From: Micromonospora saelicesensis
GTDB taxonomy: Bacteria; Actinomycetota; Actinomycetes; Mycobacteriales; Micromonosporaceae
Reading direction: 5' to 3'
Length of the DNA stretch: 64,000 nt
NCBI RefSeq assembly: GCF_900091575.1
Contig: NZ_FMCR01000004.1
Location: 62,001-126,000 of the forward strand
Positions 1 through 9,100 of the stretch are shown here, piece by piece. The notes below the pieces were generated by a model that saw only the letters and a list, made by a program, of their open reading frames with translations, ran no database searches and was not told the origin of the DNA. Each line of letters starts with the position of its first letter. The stretch's first letter is position 1. The position numbers and the translations under genes were made by a program.

Positions 1-1386
<1,386 letters not shown>

Positions 1387-1403
1387 GACAGCCTCCCTGG
1401 TGA

Positions 1404-2189
1404 TCAAGCGGACCAGCCGAAGTGGTTCAGCGGTCCGCGCCCCGCGCCCAGCTCCCAGCCCCGCGCGCCGGTCAGCGCACGGAGCACGTACTCCTTGGCG
1501 GCCCCCACGGCGGCCGGCACCGGATCGCCCAGACCGAGCCGCACCGCGATCGCCGCCGAGAACGAGCACCCGGTGCCGTGGGTGTGCCGGGTGGTCACCC
1601 GGGGTGCGCGCAACACTGTGGTGACGCCGCCGCCGTGCAGCACGTCGACCGCCTCGCCCCCGTCCAGGTCACCGCCCGTGACCACCACGTACTCCGGGCC
1701 GCCGGCCACCAGGGCCTCGGCGGCGACGACCATCGCGGCCACGTCGTCGACCGGGCGTCCGGTGATCGCCGCGGCCTCCGCGCAGTTCGGGGTCGCCACA
1801 GTGGCGTACGGCAGCAGCCGCTCCACCGCGCCCACCACGCCGAGCCGGTGACCGCTCGTGGCGACGAGCACCGGGTCGACGACGAGTTGAGGCAGCCGGC
1901 CGTCCCGGGCGGCCTCGGCCACCACGTCCGCGATCGCCGGGGTGCCGAGCATCCCCGTCTTCACGGCGCAGACGGTGAAATCGGTGAGCACGCTGTCCAA
2001 CTGCTCGGTGACAGTGCGCGGGGGCAGCGGCAGCACCGCGTCGACACCCCGGGTGTTCTGCGCGGTGACCGCCGTGAGGACGCTTGTGCCGTAGGCACCC
2101 AGCGCGGCGAAGACCTTGAGGTCGGCCTGGATGCCTGCGCCGCCGCCGGAGTCCGAGCCGGCGATGGTGAGGATGGTTCGGGGGGTCAT
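1404..2189 (-). CDS. thiD: Hydroxymethylpyrimidine/phosphomethylpyrimidine kinase ThiD
   Basis: Kinase that phosphorylates HMP and HMP-P to HMP-PP, the pyrimidine substrate of thiamine phosphate synthase. The 261-residue protein is of normal ribokinase-superfamily length. It has the signature GSDSGGGAGIQADLK at residues 11-25, and the C-terminal HGTGCSFSAAIA anion-hole motif is intact. Its ATG overlaps the stop of the upstream TenI-like gene as ATGA, which indicates translational coupling. Confidence 0.95.
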   Translation of the reverse strand: MTPRTILTIAGSDSGGGAGIQADLKVFAALGAYGTSVLTAVTAQNTRGVDAVLPLPPRTVTEQLDSVLTDFTVCAVKTGMLGTPAIADVVAEAARDGRLPQLVVDPVLVATSGHRLGVVGAVERLLPYATVATPNCAEAAAITGRPVDDVAAMVVAAEALVAGGPEYVVVTGGDLDGGEAVDVLHGGGVTTVLRAPRVTTRHTHGTGCSFSAAIAVRLGLGDPVPAAVGAAKEYVLRALTGARGWELGAGRGPLNHFGWSA

Positions 2190-2989
2190 GGTTCTTCCCT
2201 GGTTGCGGTTTGGGGCTGCGGCCGACCGTGCCCACTCCGGGCGGTCAGGCTTGATCCCTGCGTGGGCACGGTCGGCCGCAGCCCTGACGTGGAGACCTTG
2301 GTGACCCCGCGCCGGGTTTGGGTCAGCACAGGGGTGACCGCCTCGACATACGCGCTGGTCAGACTCGCTGCTGTTTCGGTGGGGTCTTCGGCTCGCATGA
2401 GTGCGCCGAGCACTGCTACCCCGACGGCTCCCGCCTGGACGCAGGCGGTTACCTGTTCTGGGGTCTCGACCCCGCCCAGGGCCAGCAGGGGTATCGGGCT
2501 GGCGCGCACCAGGCTGCCCAGCCCCGCAATGTCCAGGGGTGGGCCGTAACCCGGTTTGGTCTTTGTGGGCCAGACCGGGGAGATCGTGGCGTAGTGCTCG
2601 GTGGTCAGGCGGTCCAGCTCGGGTTGGTGGTGGCAGGAGCGGCCAACCAGGCCGTGGGGCGGCGGTGGGTACGGGCCGGCGGCGGGCAGGTGCACGGCGT
2701 CACCGCCGAGTGGGTCGGGGCCGGCCACGATGAGGGTTCCGCCGACGTCGGCGAGGATCGCGCGCAGGTCGGCGGCGAGGGCGGCGCGTTCGGCGCGCGG
2801 CAGGTCCTTCTCCCGCAGCACCACCCAGCGCACTCCCCCGGCCACAGCTCCCGCGATAGCCAGGTCGAGCCGAGCGCGAGCGACCAGCCGATCGGTAAGA
2901 ACAACAACCCCAGACGGGATCTTGGAAGGAATGGGCCTTTCCAGGGGCAGATTGCTTCCAAGATCTGCGGGCGGCACCAACCCGGTCAC
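2186..2989 (-). CDS. ThiE/TenI-fold protein with an abnormal C-terminal tail
   Basis: Thiamine-phosphate-synthase-like TIM barrel of 267 residues. It has LREKDL at residues 58-63, a PVWPTKTKPGYGPPL phosphate-binding segment and an ALGGV strand. It lacks the usual GxxDLP-type motif, so it may be a TenI-like thiazole aromatase/tautomerase rather than a true ThiE. The fold should end near residue 222. The remaining roughly 45 residues are low-complexity and are encoded across a perfect 23-bp inverted repeat, so they were probably added by a repeat insertion. The start overlaps the thiG stop by four bases (ATGA), and the stop overlaps the thiD start. Being in the thi operon supports a thiamine role; the exact reaction is uncertain. 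Confidence 0.8.
   Translation of the reverse strand: MTGLVPPADLGSNLPLERPIPSKIPSGVVVLTDRLVARARLDLAIAGAVAGGVRWVVLREKDLPRAERAALAADLRAILADVGGTLIVAGPDPLGGDAVHLPAAGPYPPPPHGLVGRSCHHQPELDRLTTEHYATISPVWPTKTKPGYGPPLDIAGLGSLVRASPIPLLALGGVETPEQVTACVQAGAVGVAVLGALMRAEDPTETAASLTSAYVEAVTPVLTQTRRGVTKVSTSGLRPTVPTQGSSLTARSGHGRPQPQTATREEP
2213..2284. repeat. Perfect 23-bp inverted repeat inside the 3' end of the TenI-like gene
   Basis: The arms at 2213-2235 and 2262-2284 are exact reverse complements with a 26-base loop. They begin with GGGCTGCGG and contain the core GGCCGACCGTGCCC. The element lies inside an open frame in the middle of an operon, not at its end. A mobile palindromic repeat, or a partial intra-operon terminator that lowers thiD-thiC expression, would both fit. 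Confidence 0.85.
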
Positions 2990-3765
2990 AGCTCGGGTCT
3001 TCCCTCGTCGGGGGTGGAGGCGAGCGCGTGGAAGCGGCGGGCGATCCGGCCCGCGCCGGCCGCCAGTCGGCCCGCCTCCACCGCGTACCGCATCGCCGTG
3101 GCCATCGCCACCGGATCGGCCGCCCGGGTGACAGCACTCGCCAGCAGCACCCCGTCACAGCCCAGCTCCATGGCCAGCGCCGCGTCGGACGCGGTGCCGA
3201 TGCCGGCATCGAGGATCACCGGCACGTCCACACCCTGCCGGATGAGTCGAATGTGGTGCGGGTTGCCGATGCCGAGCCCCGAACCGATCGGGGAGCCGGC
3301 CGGCATCACCGCGGCGCAGCCGACGTCGGCGAGACGGCGGGCGAGCACCGGGTCGTCGCTGGTGTACGGCAGCACGGTGAAGCCGTCGGAGACCAACTCC
3401 TCGGCGGCGCGGAGCAGCTCCACCCCGTCGGGCAGCAGCGTCCGCTCGTCGCCGATCACCTCCAGCTTGACCCAGTCGGTGTCGAACGCGTCCCGGGCCA
3501 ACCGGGCCACCTTCACCGCCTCGGTTGCGGTGTGGCAGCCGGCGGTGTTCGGCAGCAGGCGTACGCCGCACCGGTCCAGCAGCTCCAGCAGCCCACCGGT
3601 CGAGCCTGGTGCCGTGCCCACCCGGCGCAGCGCCAGTGTGACCAGCTCGGTGCCGGACGCCCGGATCGCCTGCTCCAGGACGTGCAGGTTCGCGGCACCG
3701 CCGGTGCCGAGGATCAGCCGTGAGGTGAAGGTCTCCCCACCCAGCTCGAAGGGCACGCCGCTCAC
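2986..3765 (-). CDS. thiG: Thiazole synthase ThiG
   Basis: Forms the thiazole phosphate ring from 1-deoxyxylulose 5-phosphate, dehydroglycine and ThiS thiocarboxylate. The 259 residues match family length. The Schiff-base lysine is K100 in DWVKLEVIGD, and the phosphate-binding PAGSPIGSGLGI and DAGIGTASDAA segments are intact. Its start overlaps the end of thiS by four bases, and its stop overlaps the next gene. This tight packing is usual for a ThiS/ThiG pair. Confidence 0.96.
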   Translation of the reverse strand: MSGVPFELGGETFTSRLILGTGGAANLHVLEQAIRASGTELVTLALRRVGTAPGSTGGLLELLDRCGVRLLPNTAGCHTATEAVKVARLARDAFDTDWVKLEVIGDERTLLPDGVELLRAAEELVSDGFTVLPYTSDDPVLARRLADVGCAAVMPAGSPIGSGLGIGNPHHIRLIRQGVDVPVILDAGIGTASDAALAMELGCDGVLLASAVTRAADPVAMATAMRYAVEAGRLAAGAGRIARRFHALASTPDEGRPEL

Positions 3766-3962
3766 CCGCCCTGCGCCGCGGTGAGCACTTCGACCCGATC
3801 ACCGTCGCGCAGTGCCCGCGCCGGCCAGCCGGTCCGGGGCACCACCTCGCCGTTGACCGCGACCGCCACCCCACGCGGCTCCGCCACGATGTCGCGGACC
3901 AGGTCCGCCACTGACGCGCCTACGGCGACGCTGCGCCCGGCCCCGTTCACCGTCAACTCCAC
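3762..3962 (-). CDS. thiS: Sulfur carrier protein ThiS
   Basis: Ubiquitin-like 66-residue sulfur carrier. The C-terminal Gly-Gly that is adenylated and thiocarboxylated is present (TAAQGG). The start lies inside the thiO end (10-base overlap) and the stop overlaps thiG. No thiF is seen in the window, so a ThiF/MoeB-type activating enzyme must be encoded elsewhere. Confidence 0.93.
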   Translation of the reverse strand: MELTVNGAGRSVAVGASVADLVRDIVAEPRGVAVAVNGEVVPRTGWPARALRDGDRVEVLTAAQGG

Positions 3963-5122
3963 AGGTCCCCCTCCAACGTCGGTTCAGGTCCGCCCGACGC
4001 GGCCACCGCGGCGGCACCGCCGAAGCGGTCGGCCCGGAAGGGCGCGAGCAGCGGGTCGGGTATGCCGCCGAGCACCAGGTCGGCGATCAGGTCGGCGGTG
4101 ATCGGGGTGAGCACGATGCCGTGCCGGTGGTGCCCGGTGGCGGCCAGGACGTCCGGTCGGTCGGGCAGCGGCCCGAGGATCGGCGCGTTGTCCGGGGTGC
4201 CCGGGCGCAGCCCGGCGACCGCCTCGACCAGGTCGTACTCGGCCAACTCAGGCAGCAGGTCGACCCCGGCGCGCAGCAGCCGTTGCACAGCACCGGCGGT
4301 GACAGTGGTGTCCGAGCGCTCCTCGACCGTCGCGCCGAGCACGACCTCACCGTCGGCTCGGGGCACCAGGTAGACGTGCTCGCCGTCGGCGTACCCCCGG
4401 ATCACGTGCCGGAAGCCCGGCGCGACGCCGTCGGGCGCGCGGAGCCGGAGGATCTGGCCCTTCACCGGCCGCACGGGCAGGCCGGTGAGCGCGGCGGCCC
4501 CGCAGCCGGCGGCGACCACGGTAACCGGCGCGTCCACATCGGACAGCATCCGGACCGGCTGCGGCACGAGCACCGCGCCGGCCCGCTGCGCGGCCGTGCG
4601 CAGCGCCGGCACCAGCAGCCGGGGGTCGACCTGATGGTCGGTGGGCGCGAGCGCGCCGCCGCGCACCCGTGGGGCGAGCGCCGGTTCGCGGTCGCGCAGC
4701 TCACTGGGGCGCAGCGGCGTCACGGGCAGGCCCAACCCCTGCTGGTACGCCCACAGCCGGCGCGCCTCGGCCAGGTCGTCGCCGGTGAGCCCGACCATCA
4801 GGGTGCCCTCGGTCCGGTAGCCGATCTCGACTCCGGTCGTCTCGGTCAGCTCGGCGGCGAACGCCGGCCAGCGGGCGGCGGACGCCAGCAGCAACCCGGT
4901 CAGCTGCCGCTCACCGAAGTACGCCTCGGCGACCGGGGAGAGCATGCCGGCGGCCACCGCCGACGCCCCCGAGCCGGGTGCCGGATCGTGCACCACCACC
5001 CGCAGCCCACGCGCGGCGCAACGCCAGGCGATCGCCAGCCCGATCGGCCCCGCCCCCACCACTGCCACGTCCGGCCGGACCTGGTCGCTCGACGGCGGTG
5101 ACGGGGACCGGCCGGTCAGCAC
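3953..5122 (-). CDS. thiO: Glycine oxidase ThiO
   Basis: FAD-dependent oxidase that makes dehydroglycine for thiazole synthesis. The frame is open further upstream, but the GTG at 5122 fits best: it has GAGG about eight bases upstream, sits on the thiE stop (GTGCTGA), and gives 389 residues, the family length. The Rossmann motif VAVVGAGPIGLAIAWR lies near residue 17, and the C-terminal ATGHHRHGIVL segment is typical of DAAO/GlyOx enzymes. A longer start at 5350 would only add an Arg-rich shadow of thiE. Confidence 0.93.
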   Translation of the reverse strand: MLTGRSPSPPSSDQVRPDVAVVGAGPIGLAIAWRCAARGLRVVVHDPAPGSGASAVAAGMLSPVAEAYFGERQLTGLLLASAARWPAFAAELTETTGVEIGYRTEGTLMVGLTGDDLAEARRLWAYQQGLGLPVTPLRPSELRDREPALAPRVRGGALAPTDHQVDPRLLVPALRTAAQRAGAVLVPQPVRMLSDVDAPVTVVAAGCGAAALTGLPVRPVKGQILRLRAPDGVAPGFRHVIRGYADGEHVYLVPRADGEVVLGATVEERSDTTVTAGAVQRLLRAGVDLLPELAEYDLVEAVAGLRPGTPDNAPILGPLPDRPDVLAATGHHRHGIVLTPITADLIADLVLGGIPDPLLAPFRADRFGGAAAVAASGGPEPTLEGDLWS

Positions 5123-5742
5123 GTCAGGGCCTCGATCAGCTCGGCGGTTGCCCGTGCCGGGTCGGCTGCGGCGGAGACGGCACCGACCACCGCCACCCCG
5201 TACGCCCCGGCAGCCCGCAGCGCCGGCACCCGGGCGGCGGTCACTCCGCCGATCGCGATGACCGGAACGTCGACGGCGTCGACGACGGCGCGTACCCCGG
5301 CGGGCCCGATGGGGTCCGGCAGGCCGGTCTTGGTGCTGGTGGTGTGACACGGCCCGACGCCCAGGTAGCTGGCGCCCGCCGCGACGGCCTCGCGCGCCGG
5401 GCCCGGCGCGCGAGCGGTGGCGCCCAGCACACCGGTGGGGCCGAGCACCCGACGGGCGGCGGCGACCGGCAGGTCGTCGGCGCCGACGTGCCCACCGGCG
5501 GCGCCCACCGCCAGCGCCACGTGTAACCGGTCGTTGACCAGGCAGGTCGCCTGGTACGACGCGCAGAGCGCGAGCACCCGCCGGGTCAGGTCGTACGCCT
5601 CGCGGTCGGTGGCGGAATCCTCGACCCGGACCTGCACCACCAGGTCGGCGTGGGCCACGGTGAGGGCGGCGCGAACCACGGCGAGTGGGTCGCGACCTTC
5701 TCGGGTGTCGGTGATGAGATGCAATCGCCCCAGGGACGGCAC
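5116..5742 (-). CDS. thiE: Thiamine phosphate synthase ThiE (first gene of the thi operon)
   Basis: Joins HMP-PP and thiazole phosphate to give thiamine phosphate. The 208-residue TIM barrel has GHVGADDLP at 84-92 and GVGPCHTTSTKTG at 128-140, both diagnostic for ThiE. The usual QLREK segment reads VVQVRVED, so the conserved lysine there is missing. The GTG start at 5742 follows GGGAGGAG by seven bases, and that ribosome site lies directly after the TPP riboswitch. The stop overlaps the thiO start. This is probably the true ThiE of the operon. Confidence 0.9.
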   Translation of the reverse strand: MPSLGRLHLITDTREGRDPLAVVRAALTVAHADLVVQVRVEDSATDREAYDLTRRVLALCASYQATCLVNDRLHVALAVGAAGGHVGADDLPVAAARRVLGPTGVLGATARAPGPAREAVAAGASYLGVGPCHTTSTKTGLPDPIGPAGVRAVVDAVDVPVIAIGGVTAARVPALRAAGAYGVAVVGAVSAAADPARATAELIEALTC

Positions 5743-5751
5743 GGCAACGCT

Positions 5752-5840
5752 CCTCCCTGCGCCGGCATTACCCGGATCAGGTTCGACGGTCGGGGGCTGT
5801 CAGCCCCCCTCTCAGCCCGGTACACCGGGCTCCCGTGGGT
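5752..5840 (-). promoter_or_regulatory. TPP riboswitch (THI box)
   Basis: On the minus strand the hallmark elements follow in order: CGGGCTGAGAGG, then ACCTGATCCGGGTAATGCCG, then GGGAGGAG. These are the conserved J2-3 and P4-P5 parts of the TPP aptamer. The aptamer ends at the thiE ribosome-binding site, so TPP binding probably hides the site and lowers translation of the first gene. An effect on transcription is also possible. Confidence 0.96.
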
Positions 5841-5852
5841 TACTTGCGTGTC

Positions 5853-5881
5853 ACCGTACGACAGATCCGCCGGCCTGCCAA
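5853..5881 (-). promoter_or_regulatory. Probable promoter of the thi operon
   Basis: The minus strand shows TTGGCA (5881-5876), a 17-base spacer and TACGGT (5858-5853). Transcription would start near 5846, just before the TPP aptamer. Confidence 0.65.
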
Positions 5882-6159
5882 GGCGCGGGGTCGGCGGTGG
5901 CCGGCCGGCCGGGCCGCGTCAAAACGAGCGAGATCCAATGGGGCACTTCATACGGTCCTGTTCGGAATGTCGCCCCCCGTTGCAGAACCGTTACCCGTCC
6001 GCATCTTGCCCGACATCGAGCGAGCCGAATTAATTTGTTCAGCGATTCGACAAAATGTCGGTGGGGGCACCCTGGCACGGTGTGACCACCGGCTCCATCA
6101 GGGACGGCCTTCGGCGAGCCGACTCCCGCGAGCTCTGTCACTACGACACAGGAGGCGGC
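5882..6159. other. Divergent intergenic region between thi operon and exoprotein gene
   Basis: About 280 bases, AT-richer than the surroundings around 6030-6060 (AATTAATTTG). A short palindrome CGACA-AAA-TGTCG at 6048-6060 could be an operator. No convincing plus-strand -35/-10 pair was found. Confidence 0.4.
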
Positions 6160-9100
6160 GTGTCCCGTTCTCGTCGTGCCCGCTTACCCATCACCGCAAC
6201 CCTGATCTCCCTGGCCATGGCCTCGACCACCCTGTTCGGCGCGCCCGCGCAGGCGGCCGCCCAGGTTCCCCCACGGGATGCGAAAGCCGCAGCCCCGGTC
6301 AGCCAGGTGGCGCCGAAGGCGCCAAAGGCCGCGGCCGATCCCTTCTCCGTCCTCGTCTTCTCCAAGACCGCCGGCTTCCGGCACGACTCCATCCCCACCG
6401 GCATCGCCGCCATCCAGCAACTCGGCGTCGACAACGGATTCACAGTGGACAACTCCGAGGACGGCGCCGCATTCAACGACGCCAACCTGGCGAAGTACAA
6501 GGCGGTGATCTGGCTCTCCACCACCGGTGACGTGCTCAACGCCGACCAGCAGGCCGCGTTCGAGCGCTACGTGAAGGCCGGTGGCGGCTACGTCGGCATC
6601 CACGCCGCGTCGGACACCGAGTACAGCTGGGCCTGGTACGGCGACCTGGTCGGCGCGTACTTCGCCAACCACCCGCAGAACCAGCAGGCCACGGTCAAGG
6701 TGGAGGACCACGCCCACCCGTCCACGGCCGGGTTGCCGGACCGGTGGTCCCGGTTCGACGAGTGGTACAACTACCAGACCAACCCCCGGCCGGACGTGCA
6801 CGTGCTGGCCAGCCTGGACGAGAAGAGCTACACCGCCGGTGCCGGCGCGATGGGTGCGGACCACCCGATCGCCTGGTGCCAGGACTACGACGGTGGCCGC
6901 TCCTGGTACACCGGCGGAGGGCACACCCGGGAGTCGTACGCCGAGCCCGAGTTCCTCTCCCACCTGCTCGGCGGCATCCGCACCGCGGCCGGTGTCGAGA
7001 ACGCCGACTGCGGCGCCTCGAAGACCTCGAACTTCGAGAAGGTCACGCTGGACAGCAACACCAGCAACCCGATGGAGCTGGACGTCGCGCCCGACGGGCG
7101 GGTCTTCTACATCGAGCGCGACGGTCGCGTGCAGATCGTGAAGCCGGACACCGGCAACACCGTCACCGCCGTCGACCTGGACGTCTTCACCGGTAACGAG
7201 GACGGCCTCATCGGCATCCGGCTCGACCCGGACTTCGCCACCAACAAGTGGGTGTACCTGTACTACGCCCCGAACGACGGGGTCACCCGCAACCTGCTGT
7301 CCCGGTTCACGGTGACCGGCGACACCATCGACCTGGCCAGCGAGAAGCAGGTGCTACGGGTCGACACCCAGCGCAACACCTGCTGCCACGCCGGCGGCAG
7401 CATGGCCTTCGATGGCGACGGCAACCTCTACCTGGCCACCGGTGACAACACCAACCCGTTCGAGTCGAACTCGTACTCGCCGCTCGACGAGCGGTCGGGC
7501 CGCCAGGACTACGACGCGCAGCGCACCTCCGCCAACACGAACGACCTGCGCGGCAAGGTGATCCGGATCCACCCGGAGGACGACGGGACGTACACCGTTC
7601 CGGCGGGCAACCTCTTCGCGGCGGGCACCGAGAAGACCCGTCCCGAGATCTACGCGATGGGCTTCCGCAACCCGTTCCGGATCGGCACCGACCCGAAGAC
7701 CAACACGCTGTACGTCGCGGACTACGGACCGGACGCCAACGCGGACAACCCGAACCGGGGTCCCCGCGGTCTGGTCGAGTGGAACGTCGTCACCCCGGGC
7801 AACTACGGCTGGCCGTACTGCACGGGCACGAACGAGGCGTACAACGACTACACGTTCCCGTCCGGCCCGAGCGGTCCGAAGTTCGACTGCGCGGCGCCGG
7901 TGAACAACTCGCCCAACAACACCGGCCTGACCAACCTCCCGCCGGTGGTCCCGGCGACCGTCGACTACGGGTACGCCGGTGACGCGCGTTACCCGGAGAT
8001 CGGTGGCGGCGGCGCCCCGATGGGCGGCCCGGTCTACCGCTACGACGCCGACCTGAACTCGAACCGCAAGTGGCCGGCGTACTACGACGGCAAGGCTCTG
8101 CTCGGCGAGTGGAACCAGAACAAGATGTACACCATGCAGCTGACCCCCGACGGCAAGTCGTTGGTGGACATCAACCAGCTGCTCACCGGCATGAGCATGG
8201 TCCGGCCGATGGACTTCGAGTTCGGCCCGGACGGGGCGCTGTACCTGATCGAGTGGGGCAGCGGCTTCGGCGGCAACAACGACAACTCGGGCGTCTACCG
8301 GATCGACTACACCGCCGGTGACCGCGCCCCGATCGCCGCGGCGTCCGCCAACCCGACCTCGGGTCCGGCGCCGTTGACGGTGACCTTCTCCAGCGCCGGT
8401 TCCCGGGACCCGGACGGTGGCACGCTCACCTACGCCTGGACGTTCGGCGACGGGCAGACCTCGACCGAGGCCAACCCGACCCACACGTACGCCACGGCGG
8501 GCAACTACACCGCCCAGCTCACCGTCACCAACCCCAAGGGCCGGACCGCGGTGGCCAACGTACCGGTCACCGTGGGCAACACCGCGCCGACGGTCTCCAT
8601 CGAGTTCCCACCGGACGGCGGCTTCTTCAACTGGGGTGACCAGGTCCGCTACTCGATCAAGGTGACCGACCCCGAGGACGGGCAGATCGACTGTGACCGG
8701 GTGCAGCTTCAGGTGCTGCTCGGTCACGACGAGCACGCCCACCCGCTGGAGCAGCACACCGGCTGCACCGGCACCGTCCAGACGTCGCTCGCCTCCGGGC
8801 ACGGCGCCGAGGCGAACGTCTTCGCGGTCTTCGAGGCGACCTACACCGACGAGGGTGGTGCCGGCGGCGCCGGTGCGCTGACCGGTCGGCAGATCGAGGT
8901 CCTCCAGCCGAAGCAGAAGCAGGCCGAGTACTTCACCGCCACCGGGCGTGCCCCGGTGAGCACCGGCGGTGGCGACCCGGGCGTGCAGCGGGAGGCCGGC
9001 GCCGACACCGCCGGTGGCGGCCAGAGCATCGCGTTCATCGAGGACGGTGACTGGTGGTCGGTCGCTCCGGCGAACCTGACCAACATCACCGAGATCCGCT

